A stretch of DNA of 17,998 bases, from positions 1 through 17,998 of the forward strand of contig JAGYNX010000012.1 of NCBI GenBank assembly GCA_018399855.1, read 5' to 3'. This DNA is from Spirochaetota bacterium (lineage in GTDB: Bacteria; Spirochaetota; UBA4802; UB4802). A program made the position numbers and the translations under genes. The notes beneath the pieces were generated by a model, which was not told the origin of the DNA, searched no databases, and saw nothing but the letters and a program-made list of their open reading frames with translations. The first letter of the stretch is position 1; each line of letters begins with the position of its first letter. Shown in pieces: positions 7,625 to 15,301 of the stretch.

Positions 7625-8320
7625 TCACCCGTTTCTATACCTGGTGGGATCTGCGATACCAGACTCTTCGAACCCCCTGCGCCTTATACAACAACTGTCA
7701 CATACTCCACATGATGCACCTTCTTCATCTGGATTGTAACAGCTATGAGTAAGCGAATAATCAAACCCAAGCTTATATCCTAATTTAATAATTTCACTCT
7801 TTTTCATTGAGATCAATGGCGCTTCCACGATAATTGAATTACCTTCTACACCTGTTTTAGTTCCATTATCGATCATGTTCTGAAATGAACTGATAAATTG
7901 AGGCCTGCAATCCGGATAGCCACTATAATCAACAGCATTCGCGCCAATAAAGATAGCCTCTGCATCATGCGACTCGGCGTAGGCCAGTGCCAGGGATAAG
8001 AAAACTATATTTCTGGCTGGTACATATGTTATGGGGATCTCATCTTGAACAGAAATATCATTACCTTGTGGCACCTGCAGGTTTGAATCTTTTTTCAAGG
8101 CCGTTTTATCAAATAATTCAAGTGGCAGTTGTATAGTATGATGTACTTTAATACCCAGGTAATCAACTATTCTGTTTGCGAAAGATATCTCGATATCATG
8201 TCGTTGACCATATGAGAATGTTATTGCATGTAAACTGTATCCCTTTTCAATGGCATATGCTGCCGTTGTTGCAGAATCAAGTCCCCCACTGAGTAATATT
8301 ATTCCTTTTTTTTCTGCCAT
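7625..8320 (-). CDS. queC: 7-cyano-7-deazaguanine synthase
   Basis: QueC converts 7-carboxy-7-deazaguanine to preQ0 with ATP and ammonia in the queuosine pathway. At 231 residues the length is normal. The N-type ATP-pyrophosphatase loop is LLSGGLDSATTAAYA (9-23). Also visible are FSYGQRHDIE (35-44), ITYVPARNIVFLSLA (97-111), IFIGANAVDYSGYPDCRPQF (123-142), and the C-terminal zinc site with Cys194, Cys204, Cys207 and Cys210 (HSCYNP ... SCGVCDSC). The ribosome-binding site is weak. The gene starts 25 bases after a small CxxC protein gene and is coupled to comF. No queD, queE or queF is nearby. Confidence 0.97.
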   Translation of the reverse strand: MAEKKGIILLSGGLDSATTAAYAIEKGYSLHAITFSYGQRHDIEISFANRIVDYLGIKVHHTIQLPLELFDKTALKKDSNLQVPQGNDISVQDEIPITYVPARNIVFLSLALAYAESHDAEAIFIGANAVDYSGYPDCRPQFISSFQNMIDNGTKTGVEGNSIIVEAPLISMKKSEIIKLGYKLGFDYSLTHSCYNPDEEGASCGVCDSCCIRRRGFEESGIADPTRYRNG

Positions 8321-8345
8321 AAATGATGTATATGTTCGCAGAAAA

Positions 8346-8573
8346 TTAGGGTTTCAACGGGAAGTATTCGTATGGTTTCATCCCATAAACTTTTTCAAAA
8401 TCCTTTGAATATGGACACATGTTACAACTGGCCCTGTACACTCCTTCAAGTGTCATTTTCGCCTCATCATAAAGAACGCTGTTTTTATCAATTTCAGCAT
8501 TTCTTAATTTAAGAAACGCGCACTGTTTACATTTTTCAGCATTTTCTTTTATATTGTCGGTTATAAGCGGCAT
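8346..8573 (-). CDS. Small CxxC/CxxC protein of unknown function
   Basis: I do not recognise this 75-residue protein. I place the start at ATG 8573 because GGAGG lies 6 bases upstream. An open frame continues to 8687, but that extension is an unlikely run of Tyr/Met-rich residues read from AT-rich DNA that overlaps the repeat arm. Two pairs, Cys15-x2-Cys18 and Cys50-x2-Cys53, suggest a zinc or iron-sulfur site. The rest is mildly charged with a Tyr/Pro-rich end (MKPYEYFPLKP). It is the first gene of the run leading into queC. That might mean a role in deazaguanine or metal handling, but this is only proximity. Confidence 0.7.
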   Translation of the reverse strand: MPLITDNIKENAEKCKQCAFLKLRNAEIDKNSVLYDEAKMTLEGVYRASCNMCPYSKDFEKVYGMKPYEYFPLKP

Positions 8574-8679
8574 GTACAACCTCCATCTGGTATAATATTT
8601 ATACAATAATACTAAATGGTAATAAATAAATCCAGTATAATTTTGCATATACATATAATTTTGAATCTCCATGGTTTTT

Positions 8680-8870
8680 TTTACCACAGAGGCACAGAGA
8701 AACAGATGTTTTTTATTAAAGGATTACCGCAAAGTCGCCAAGTACGCTAAGTTCGCAAAGAAGAATATATATTTTTATGCTTTCTCTTCAATGCGTAACT
8801 ATATGCTCTTTTCGCCTTTGCCTTTAAATATAAAAATTATTTCTCTGTTTCTCTGTGCCTCTGTGGTAAA
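8680..8870. repeat. Palindromic interspersed element with 27-bp perfect inverted ends (MITE-like)
   Basis: Bases 8680-8706 and 8844-8870 are perfect inverted copies of each other (27 of 27), with the core ACCACAGAGGCACAGAGA. Between them lies a tandem 9-bp array and, at 8808-8826, a partial inverse of that array (TTTTCGCCTTTGCC). The core sequence is familiar from repeats scattered through many environmental bacterial genomes, so this is probably a multicopy non-autonomous element rather than a local structure. It encodes no protein. The right end is 5 bases from the stop of the 8876-9334 gene and the left end is about 107 bases upstream of the small CxxC gene. It fills most of the 302-base gene-free stretch 8574-8875, and the rest is AT-rich leader for the CxxC gene. 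No clear target-site duplication was seen. Confidence 0.85.
8727..8762 (+). repeat. Tandem 9-bp repeat inside the palindromic element
   Basis: There are four adjacent degenerate 9-mers: CCGCAAAGT, CGCCAAGTA, CGCTAAGTT and CGCAAAGAA. The shared pattern is CGCnAAG with a variable end. The array lies in the interior of the element flanked by the 27-bp inverted ends. Confidence 0.75.
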
Positions 8871-8875
8871 TATTT

Positions 8876-9334
8876 TTAAAGATGATCAAACATTATGAGG
8901 TTAACAAGCCTGGCGATGAAATATGCTCCTGCGAACAGAAAGAAGGGCATGGTGAACATGAAGATAAGTATCTCCTCGTAGCGTACGACACTTGAATGTA
9001 AAACCTTTTTACCGAAATAGTTAAAGTGATAGTTTTCTGGATCCTTGCTTCTCTGGTATATATTACGAAAAATGTTTATTTTAATACCAAGCATCGCAAG
9101 CATGATCAGACCGGTCATTATCCAGATAAGTAAATCAATATCAACGCCCCGAACCATCCTCGGCTCAAATATTGCAAGAACTGTCAGCGATCCGGCAATC
9201 AATATATTAGTAATGGCGGTATTAACAAACCAACGCAAATTCTTGCTGTTTTTTTTAAGGACGTAAATTATTAGATTATAGATATGAACGGTGAATGAAA
9301 CCTGGAGGAGTATGAATAGTATTATTAATATCAT
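8876..9334 (-). CDS. Four-helix membrane protein of unknown function
   Basis: I do not recognise this 152-residue protein. It has four hydrophobic segments, at about 2-26, 38-56, 66-87 and 119-145, with a charged loop at about 88-118 (NIYQRSKDPENYHFNYFGKK) that could be cytoplasmic. No catalytic or metal-binding motif is apparent. The ATG at 9334 lacks a clear Shine-Dalgarno sequence and no better in-frame start was found, so the N-terminus is uncertain. It is separated from rodA by 179 bases containing a good promoter match, so it is probably a separate transcript. The palindromic repeat element abuts its stop codon. Confidence 0.75.
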   Translation of the reverse strand: MILIILFILLQVSFTVHIYNLIIYVLKKNSKNLRWFVNTAITNILIAGSLTVLAIFEPRMVRGVDIDLLIWIMTGLIMLAMLGIKINIFRNIYQRSKDPENYHFNYFGKKVLHSSVVRYEEILIFMFTMPFFLFAGAYFIARLVNLIMFDHL

Positions 9335-9376
9335 ACAGTCTACAACATTGGCAATATCAATTATTTATCTTTCATC

Positions 9377-9405
9377 ATCATAACGCAGTCTCTGCAACCT
9401 CACAA
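9377..9405 (-). promoter_or_regulatory. Candidate promoter for the 8876-9334 gene
   Basis: On the minus strand TTGTGA (9400-9405, four of six -35 consensus bases) and TATGAT (9377-9382, five of six -10 bases) are 17 bases apart. The predicted start of transcription is about 36 bases before the ATG. The call rests on pattern only. Confidence 0.5.
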
Positions 9406-9422
9406 TAGATAATCAGCTATTG

Positions 9423-9438
9423 CAATGCTATAGCATTG
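9423..9438. promoter_or_regulatory. Perfect 16-bp palindrome, possible operator
   Basis: CAATGCTATAGCATTG lies just upstream of the candidate promoter in the gap between rodA and the membrane-protein gene. It has no T-run after it on either strand, so it does not look like a terminator. A binding site for a dimeric regulator is possible. The rest of the 9335-9513 gap is AT-rich, and I saw no clear rodA terminator in it. Confidence 0.35.
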
Positions 9439-9513
9439 GCCATGTTAACGCAAGCAAGAATATTACAAAATATTATTTTTATTGGAAATTAAATTTTGAA
9501 TAGAGTTGATTGG

Positions 9514-10836
9514 TTATCGAATTGTTTTCCTCATATGTATATTGAGCAATATGCCAACAGCAATCAAAGACATAACCAGGTTCGACCCCCCGTATGAAAC
9601 AAAAGTAAGTGGCAATCCGGTTACAGGCATAATACCGAGGGTCATGCCAATATTTATTATCATATGGAAAAAGAACATTGTGGTAATTCCGCTTGCAAGA
9701 AGCATTCCAAATTTATCACTCGCTTCGAATGCAATTTGAATTCCCTTGAAAATAATAACAGCGAACAAAGCAATTAAAATAGTTGATCCCAGAAGACCCC
9801 ATTCTTCCGCAACTACCGAAAATATAAAGTCAGTTGTTTTTTCAGGCAAAAAACCCAGTTGTGATTGAGTACCATGTAAGAATCCTTTCCCAATGAAACC
9901 TCCTGATCCTATGGCAATTTTGGATTGTATAACATTATATCCAGAACCGTGTGGATCAAGTGTTGGATTGAGAAATACAAGTATTCTTTTTTTCTGATAA
10001 TCTTTAAGAAAATGTTGAATGAATACAGAAAGGAAAAGCCCCATGGAGAACACCATGGATGGTATATATATTTTCCTGTATATTTTCTTTATGAAAAAAA
10101 AGTGTAGAACGAAGGCGACTATTGCAATCATAAGCAATGCACCGGCTATAATAAATAGCAAATCACTTCCTTTGAAAAATGATATGATGGGATTTAAATC
10201 TTCATTTCCCTGACCAACCCATTCTGTATATGTTAGTATCATGGGAAGAAGCAACCCAATAGCTGCAATACTGATTATTGAACCGATTTGCGAAACATCG
10301 GCACCACCCAGAAAAAGCATAGTGAAAAATATGGGAATAAAGATCATCGCTGTTCCGAAATCAGGCTGCATATAAATAATAAATACGGGTATTATTGTAA
10401 TCAGCGAGGGAATCATCAACTCCCTGAAATTCTGTATGTCCCTCTCTCTAATTTCCAGGAATTTAGCCATCAGTATAATGTAGCCCAGTTTCATAAACTC
10501 TGATGGTTGTATAGAAAAGAATCCAAAATTTATCCATGCCCTGGCGCTCCTTACCGGTGTGCCAAATATTGTGGTAAGCACAAGTATGAATAAGATTCCA
10601 ATATATATGTATAATGAATAATCTCCCATTAACCTGTAATTAATGAGCGCAACAGTCATCATTAAAACGAAACCAATGCCAAACCAGACCATTTGTTTTT
10701 TGTACAATCCATTGTTTAATTTATCAATTGGATCAAACCCGGTACTGTAAATCATAAGAATGCCTATAACAACAATCAAAATGACAGATACCAGGAGGGG
10801 AAAGTTTATATTCTGCAGTTCATTTTTTTTTGCCAT
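9514..10836 (-). CDS. rodA: Rod shape-determining SEDS peptidoglycan glycosyltransferase RodA
   Basis: RodA polymerises lipid II into glycan strands in the elongasome together with PBP2. The protein has 440 residues, longer than the roughly 370-400 of well-studied RodA proteins. Family features: RSARAWINFG with the conserved Trp101, IQPSEFMKLGYI (109-120), QPDFGTAMI (157-165), NPTLDPHGSGYNVIQSKIAIGSGG (290-313), GFLPEKTTDFIFSVVAEEWG (328-347) with the essential Asp336, and PVTGLPLTFVSYGGSNL (404-420). The extra length lies at about 203-260, between the middle helices, and contains an additional hydrophobic stretch (DLLFIIAGALLMIAIVAFVLHFFF). The start codon directly abuts the mrdA stop (TAAATG). 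It is the last gene of the mre operon. Confidence 0.96.
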   Translation of the reverse strand: MAKKNELQNINFPLLVSVILIVVIGILMIYSTGFDPIDKLNNGLYKKQMVWFGIGFVLMMTVALINYRLMGDYSLYIYIGILFILVLTTIFGTPVRSARAWINFGFFSIQPSEFMKLGYIILMAKFLEIRERDIQNFRELMIPSLITIIPVFIIYMQPDFGTAMIFIPIFFTMLFLGGADVSQIGSIISIAAIGLLLPMILTYTEWVGQGNEDLNPIISFFKGSDLLFIIAGALLMIAIVAFVLHFFFIKKIYRKIYIPSMVFSMGLFLSVFIQHFLKDYQKKRILVFLNPTLDPHGSGYNVIQSKIAIGSGGFIGKGFLHGTQSQLGFLPEKTTDFIFSVVAEEWGLLGSTILIALFAVIIFKGIQIAFEASDKFGMLLASGITTMFFFHMIINIGMTLGIMPVTGLPLTFVSYGGSNLVMSLIAVGILLNIHMRKTIR

Positions 10837-12666
10837 TTAAAAATATCCAAGCCTGTAAAGTTTGTTAAACACAGCCTCCGCCACCGGCACGGCACTCACC
10901 GCCCCTGCAATTCCATATTCAACCATAACAACTACAACAACCGAATCCTCAGGCTTACCATCATAAGGGGCGAAACCCACAAACCATGCGTGTTGTGACG
11001 CATCATCTTTTCTGCGTGATCTTGTTTGCGCAGTTCCAGTCTTTCCACATATTGGGACTTTAATATATCCTAACCTTGCAGCGGTACCGTTTTTGACAGC
11101 TATCCTCATTCCCTGTTTTACAACATTGAGCGTGGTTTGAGAAAGGGGAACTTCTTTCAACTTTTCAGGAGTATGACTGCTTATAATGCCCTGGTTATTA
11201 TTAGATCGTATACTCTTTACAAGATGAGGTTTATACAAAACTCCTTCATTCACAATGCCTGAAACAAGGTTCGCCATACCTATATTGGTAACTGCAATAA
11301 AACCCTGGCCTATTGAAAGGTTCAATGTATCACCATCAAACCATGGTTGACCGAAGGTCTTCAGTTTCCATTTTTTAGAAGGGATAAAACCATCGATTTC
11401 TCCTGGAATATCAATTCCCGTTTTATTATTAAGTCCGAAATAATTCGCGTATTTCAGTATAATGGTAGGTCCGATACTATACCCAAGCTGGTAAAAATAT
11501 ACACTGCATGATTTACCAATGGCATGACGCATGTCAAGACTTCCATGTACAGAATAACAGTAAAAATCCCTGTCAATATATCCCTGTAACGTATACTTGC
11601 CTGGACAATAAAGTTTTCTTTCCGGATCCCATTTTTCCTCTTCAAGTGCTGATATAGTAGTTACCAACTTGAAGGTTGATGCTGGTGGATACCTGGATTG
11701 AATTGCCCTGTTTAAGAAAGGTTTATCTTTATCTTTATAAAGCTCTTCAAGTATTGCTGCATTGTCTTTTGATATGATCTGGTTTGGATCATAATCCGGC
11801 TTACTCAAAAGGCACAGTATCTCTCCAGTTGCGGGTTTCAGAACCACCACTGAGCCCTTTCTCTGTGCCATAGCTTCGTATGCAGTTTTTTGTACCTCGT
11901 AGTCAATTGTTAGAACAATATTATTCCCCGATACTGGATGTTGCCCTATCTCTTCACCTTCCATTCTGTTCTTTACATCAACAATTCGACGAACATATCC
12001 ATCTACACCCCTTAACAGCATATCGTATTCTTTCTCGATACCTGTTTTGCCAATTTTCTGATAATGCTTATATCCGGCATTTTTCAAGTTACCATATTCA
12101 TCCCGGTTTATACTACCAATGTACCCAATAGCGTGGGCGAACATATTATCATGCTTGTATACACGAACAGGAGCATCACCCCAGTCGATGTTGGGAAAAA
12201 GATTTTCATACGAGGCGATTTTGACAATTTTATCAAATTCCACATCCTCTTTAATCACAAACCTGTCCCAGGGATTTGAATTCTTAATTTGATCAATAAT
12301 TGATTGATAATCAAACTGTAACAATCTTGACAGCTTCTTAATAGTTTGTTCGAGAAGTGCATCATCGTCGAAATTTGCGGGAATTGTCGTTATATTGAAG
12401 GAAGACCTGTTAGAAGCGATTACAGGGTTATCTTCAGTCAGAGAAAAATTTCGGTCATATATCTCACCACGGGACGCGGGAATTGGAATATTACTCTCCA
12501 TGTTGCTTCGTGATCTCAGAGAATACTCCTCGTATTTCACCACCTGTAGATAAAAAAGCTGGGCCAGGAACATGGTAAACACTATAAGCACCATCGCCAT
12601 AAAGAAATACATTCTTCTGCGAAAGGCTTCCAGCATCTTTGTACGAATAGACGCGTACTGACGCAT
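10837..12666 (-). CDS. mrdA: Penicillin-binding protein 2 (elongasome transpeptidase)
   Basis: A 609-residue class B PBP that crosslinks new peptidoglycan during elongation, acting with RodA. It has one N-terminal membrane anchor (about 18-40). A dimerisation or pedestal region follows, with the family motif PASRGEIYDRNF (63-74) and a DGYVRRIVD stretch at 222-230. The transpeptidase domain has the catalytic YPPASTFK with Ser330 and Lys333 and the KTG box at 542-544 (CGKTGTAQT). The second active-site motif, normally SxN or SxD, reads SCS at 386-388 (KSCSVYFYQLG). The start ATG has GGAGG 11 bases upstream inside the mreD end. It lies 3 bases after the mreD stop and abuts rodA. Confidence 0.97.
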   Translation of the reverse strand: MRQYASIRTKMLEAFRRRMYFFMAMVLIVFTMFLAQLFYLQVVKYEEYSLRSRSNMESNIPIPASRGEIYDRNFSLTEDNPVIASNRSSFNITTIPANFDDDALLEQTIKKLSRLLQFDYQSIIDQIKNSNPWDRFVIKEDVEFDKIVKIASYENLFPNIDWGDAPVRVYKHDNMFAHAIGYIGSINRDEYGNLKNAGYKHYQKIGKTGIEKEYDMLLRGVDGYVRRIVDVKNRMEGEEIGQHPVSGNNIVLTIDYEVQKTAYEAMAQRKGSVVVLKPATGEILCLLSKPDYDPNQIISKDNAAILEELYKDKDKPFLNRAIQSRYPPASTFKLVTTISALEEEKWDPERKLYCPGKYTLQGYIDRDFYCYSVHGSLDMRHAIGKSCSVYFYQLGYSIGPTIILKYANYFGLNNKTGIDIPGEIDGFIPSKKWKLKTFGQPWFDGDTLNLSIGQGFIAVTNIGMANLVSGIVNEGVLYKPHLVKSIRSNNNQGIISSHTPEKLKEVPLSQTTLNVVKQGMRIAVKNGTAARLGYIKVPICGKTGTAQTRSRRKDDASQHAWFVGFAPYDGKPEDSVVVVVMVEYGIAGAVSAVPVAEAVFNKLYRLGYF

Positions 12667-12669
12667 TGG

Positions 12670-13170
12670 CTAATGAACCTCCCTGGATAGCTCCTGCTCA
12701 AATATCTTGTCAAACAGGAAAAACAGGGGAGGCGCCAGGAGGGCATTATAGAAAGACTCCGGGAAGATAATTCCGCTTATCATAGATAATGAACCCTGGT
12801 GAAAAAGATACGCGAGAAACATGGTTACTACCCCTTTAACCAGGGACGCCGCGAACAGCAACAAAAAGATAGTGAGTATGTTTTCCCTGAAAATGGATCT
12901 TCCAAGCATTCCCACGATAAGCCCCAGGGCCATCTTTGGGAATGCCATTAATCCCAGGGGAGAATTTGAAACCGAGTCCTGTAACAATCCCCCGATAAAT
13001 CCGGTAACTTCACCGTAAAAAGATCCAAAACTATATCCAAAGTAAATAATAACGATAAACATAAGATCAGGTTTCACCCCTGCAATTCTGAGTACATCAA
13101 AGGATGAATGTCCCTGAATTATGAGTGATGCCAGTAATATGGCCCCTGTTATTATATATTTTAATATCAT
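12670..13170 (-). CDS. mreD: Rod shape-determining protein MreD
   Basis: A small hydrophobic elongasome protein (166 residues) that works with MreC in the inner membrane. Hydrophobic segments lie at about 2-20, 35-50, 54-66, 73-93, 98-121 and 142-158. Family-like features are VKPDLMFIVIIYFGYSFGSFYGEVTGFIGGLLQD (33-66) and SPLGLMAFPKMALGLIVG (70-87). Its ATG overlaps the mreC stop by four bases (ATGA), a sign of translational coupling. MreD is poorly conserved, and the position between mreC and mrdA supports the call as much as the sequence does. Confidence 0.94.
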   Translation of the reverse strand: MILKYIITGAILLASLIIQGHSSFDVLRIAGVKPDLMFIVIIYFGYSFGSFYGEVTGFIGGLLQDSVSNSPLGLMAFPKMALGLIVGMLGRSIFRENILTIFLLLFAASLVKGVVTMFLAYLFHQGSLSMISGIIFPESFYNALLAPPLFFLFDKIFEQELSREVH

Positions 13171-14051
13171 TCTTCTTTAGACTCCAACAGGTTAAGAAGT
13201 TCCCTGTCCGGTTCCTTTTTAATGACAAAGACCTGTTCTATCCGGTCATAATCGATAAAAGGCTGAATAACTATTCTTTGAAAAGAGCCGGATTCTGATA
13301 CGAAACTCTTTAATGTTCTACCTACCACCAGGCCCTGCGGAAATATCCCCGCCTGACCGGAGGAAATAACCACGTCCCCCCTGTCAACCTGGGAACTCTT
13401 ATCAACGTAGTCCACCACACACATCTTGGAATTTGCGGCGTACCCACTTAGAAGTCCGGGGTTTCTGGTCTCCCGAAACAGCACCCCCATTTTCATATCA
13501 GGGGAGATTACCGGCATGATCCTTGATACCGACCAGCGTACTTCTATAACCTTTCCAACCACGGCTTTTTGTTCTCCGGAGAAAGCAACAACCGGCATAT
13601 TGATCTTGACCCCGTCCCTTGAGCCCCTGTTAATAATAATGGTTCGAAACCAGTTATCCGGATCTTTAGATATTATTTCAGCGGGAATAGACTCAAGTTC
13701 GAGCCTCTCCTTCATATTGAGAATTGAGCGTAACCGGACATTTTCCTTTTTTATTTCTGAAACTTCCTCTGCCATTGACTCGTACTTCTGAAGTTTCATT
13801 CGTGTTTGTTGCAGCTCGTCCCTGACCTCGTTCAACTCTGTAAACCCTGCCCAAAGCAGGGAAATTCCATTCTGAACAGAATTGTACAGCTTCTGAAAGG
13901 GCATGGTAACAAGATTACCTGCTCCTTCCACCGTACCGGTAAAACCGGTTGACTGTACTGACAGGGAAATGAAACAAAAAAGGGTAAAGAAAACAAACGC
14001 TACAATTGTTTTATTTCGTACAAAAAAATCCACCAGTAACCCGACCTTCAA
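13167..14051 (-). CDS. mreC: Rod shape-determining protein MreC
   Basis: MreC activates PBP2-RodA from the periplasmic side. From TTG at 14051 the protein has 294 residues. It has a membrane anchor at 14-32, a coiled coil at about 68-112 (NEVRDELQQTRMKLQKYE ... IKKENVRLRSILNM) and a two-lobed beta domain to about 278, with NWFRTIIINRGSRDGVKINMPVV and GDVVISSGQAGIFPQGLVVG as family landmarks. The start is uncertain. TTG 14051 has no clear ribosome-binding site, while GTG 14033 six codons later has AAGGTCGGG upstream. Either start leaves the anchor intact. It begins 18 bases after the mreB stop and overlaps mreD. Confidence 0.95.
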   Translation of the reverse strand: MKVGLLVDFFVRNKTIVAFVFFTLFCFISLSVQSTGFTGTVEGAGNLVTMPFQKLYNSVQNGISLLWAGFTELNEVRDELQQTRMKLQKYESMAEEVSEIKKENVRLRSILNMKERLELESIPAEIISKDPDNWFRTIIINRGSRDGVKINMPVVAFSGEQKAVVGKVIEVRWSVSRIMPVISPDMKMGVLFRETRNPGLLSGYAANSKMCVVDYVDKSSQVDRGDVVISSGQAGIFPQGLVVGRTLKSFVSESGSFQRIVIQPFIDYDRIEQVFVIKKEPDRELLNLLESKEE

Positions 14052-14069
14052 GTATTAACAAATACATCA

Positions 14070-15095
14070 TTATTTAAGGTTAGACCTGTAAAGATGTTTT
14101 AATTCTTCAAGAAATTTTCCGGCACCAAGCACAACGCAGGTCAAAGGATTTTCAGCACGTATAACAGGAACACCTGTTTCCTTGCTAATATACTTATCAA
14201 GTCCTTTCAACAATGAGCCGCCACCGGTCATCACAATACCCCTTTCAACGATATCAGCAGCCAGCTCCGGGGGTGTTTTTTCAAGGGTATGCTTTATTGC
14301 GTCAAGTATCTGGTCTACCGGTTCCTTAAGGGCCTTACGAATTTCAGAAGTATCAATTTCAAGCGTTCGTGGTAACCCGGAAATGGCATCACGACCCTTC
14401 AGCTCCATTGTGTCAATCTTCTTCTCGGGAAAAGCATTCCCAATTCTAAACTTGACCTCTTCAGCCATTCGTTCACCAATAACCAGGTTATACTGCGTTC
14501 TCATGTACTTGATAACAGCCTCGTCAAACTCATCACCTGCCACCCTGATTGAATCTGCAATAACCATACCGCCCAGGGATATAACGGCAATCTCGGTAGT
14601 ACCACCGCCGATATCCACTATAAGATGACCCGCGGGTTCATGAATCGGGATATTGGCACCAATAGCAGCAGCAAGTGCTTCTTCTATTAGAAATATTTCA
14701 CGGGCACCAGCCTGTTCGGCAGATTCACGCACAGCCCGCTTTTCCACCTCGGTTATACCTGAAGGCACTCCAATCACAACACGGGGTCTGACAAGTGCCT
14801 TTCTTTTATGCACTTTTGTAATAAAATAACGAATCATTTTTTCAACTGTTTCAAAATCAGCTATAACACCGTCTTTCATCGGGCGAATTGCGACAATATC
14901 TCCAGGAGTACGTCCCAGCATCCTTTTCGCTTCGTGCCCCACCGCAAGAACTTTTCCAGTACTTGTTTGTACGGCTACTACCGATGGCTCACTTAACACG
15001 ATACCCTGCCCTTTTACATGAACGAGGGTGTTTGCCGTACCCAGGTCAATCCCCATATCATTCGAGAACATACCAAAAAGTGAATCAAATATCAT
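14070..15095 (-). CDS. mreB: Actin-like cell-shape protein MreB
   Basis: MreB forms membrane-bound ATP-dependent filaments that guide the elongasome. At 341 residues the length is typical. Visible features are an N-terminal amphipathic stretch (MIFDSLFGMF) suited to membrane binding, phosphate loop 1 MGIDLGTANT (14-23), the segment PSGITEVEKRAVRESAEQAGA (111-131), IEEALAAAIGANIP (137-150), phosphate loop 2 DIGGGTTEIAVISLGG (161-176), and the adenosine motif VMTGGGSLLKGLD (288-300). The ATG is preceded by AGAGGAAAC. It is the first gene of the mreBCD-mrdA-rodA operon, after a 206-base leader. Confidence 0.99.
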   Translation of the reverse strand: MIFDSLFGMFSNDMGIDLGTANTLVHVKGQGIVLSEPSVVAVQTSTGKVLAVGHEAKRMLGRTPGDIVAIRPMKDGVIADFETVEKMIRYFITKVHKRKALVRPRVVIGVPSGITEVEKRAVRESAEQAGAREIFLIEEALAAAIGANIPIHEPAGHLIVDIGGGTTEIAVISLGGMVIADSIRVAGDEFDEAVIKYMRTQYNLVIGERMAEEVKFRIGNAFPEKKIDTMELKGRDAISGLPRTLEIDTSEIRKALKEPVDQILDAIKHTLEKTPPELAADIVERGIVMTGGGSLLKGLDKYISKETGVPVIRAENPLTCVVLGAGKFLEELKHLYRSNLK

Positions 15096-15126
15096 TGCAA
15101 GTTTCCTCTTAATCTTTTATATATAG

Positions 15127-15138
15127 TCGCCGCGGCGA
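15127..15138. promoter_or_regulatory. GC-rich 12-bp palindrome in the mreB leader
   Basis: TCGCCGCGGCGA stands out in an AT-rich leader, about 32 bases before the mreB start and just upstream of its ribosome-binding region. With no loop space it suits a protein-binding operator better than an RNA hairpin. In the same 15096-15301 gap a perfect TTGACA occurs on the minus strand (15197-15202), but its best-spaced -10 (GAAGAA) is poor, so I do not call a promoter. A second palindrome, CCCGCGGG, is at 15281-15288. Confidence 0.3.
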
Positions 15139-15301
15139 TTCATTCTTCACTGAGGACAGAACATACGAATTTTTTCTTCCATCTATTGGCCAAATTTGTC
15201 AAGCGAATATCTCACTTTATCAATTCTCTTTAAAAAATTACTCTGATAACAACATATACCAGGCAGGTGAAACAATTGTACCCGCGGGGAAGATTCAGAA
15301 A

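Noticed and set aside
8574..8687. Longer start for the small CxxC protein
   Set aside because: The extension is Tyr/Met-rich sequence from AT-rich DNA running into the repeat arm. GGAGG is correctly spaced only at ATG 8573.
8671..8898. Plus-strand open frame of 75 codons across the intergenic repeat
   Set aside because: It is read through the inverted-repeat element. Its ends (TTEAQR and LCASVV) are the translation of the repeat arms, and it overlaps the end of the 8876-9334 gene. It is a known type of spurious ORF.
9466..9480. AT-only hairpin (AAAATAATATTTT on the minus strand) after rodA as a terminator
   Set aside because: The stem has no GC pairs and there is no good U-run, so it is too weak to call.
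15174..15202. TTGACA upstream of mreB as a full promoter
   Set aside because: The -35 is perfect but the 16-18-base spaced -10 candidates (GGAAGA, GAAGAA, AAGAAA) match poorly.
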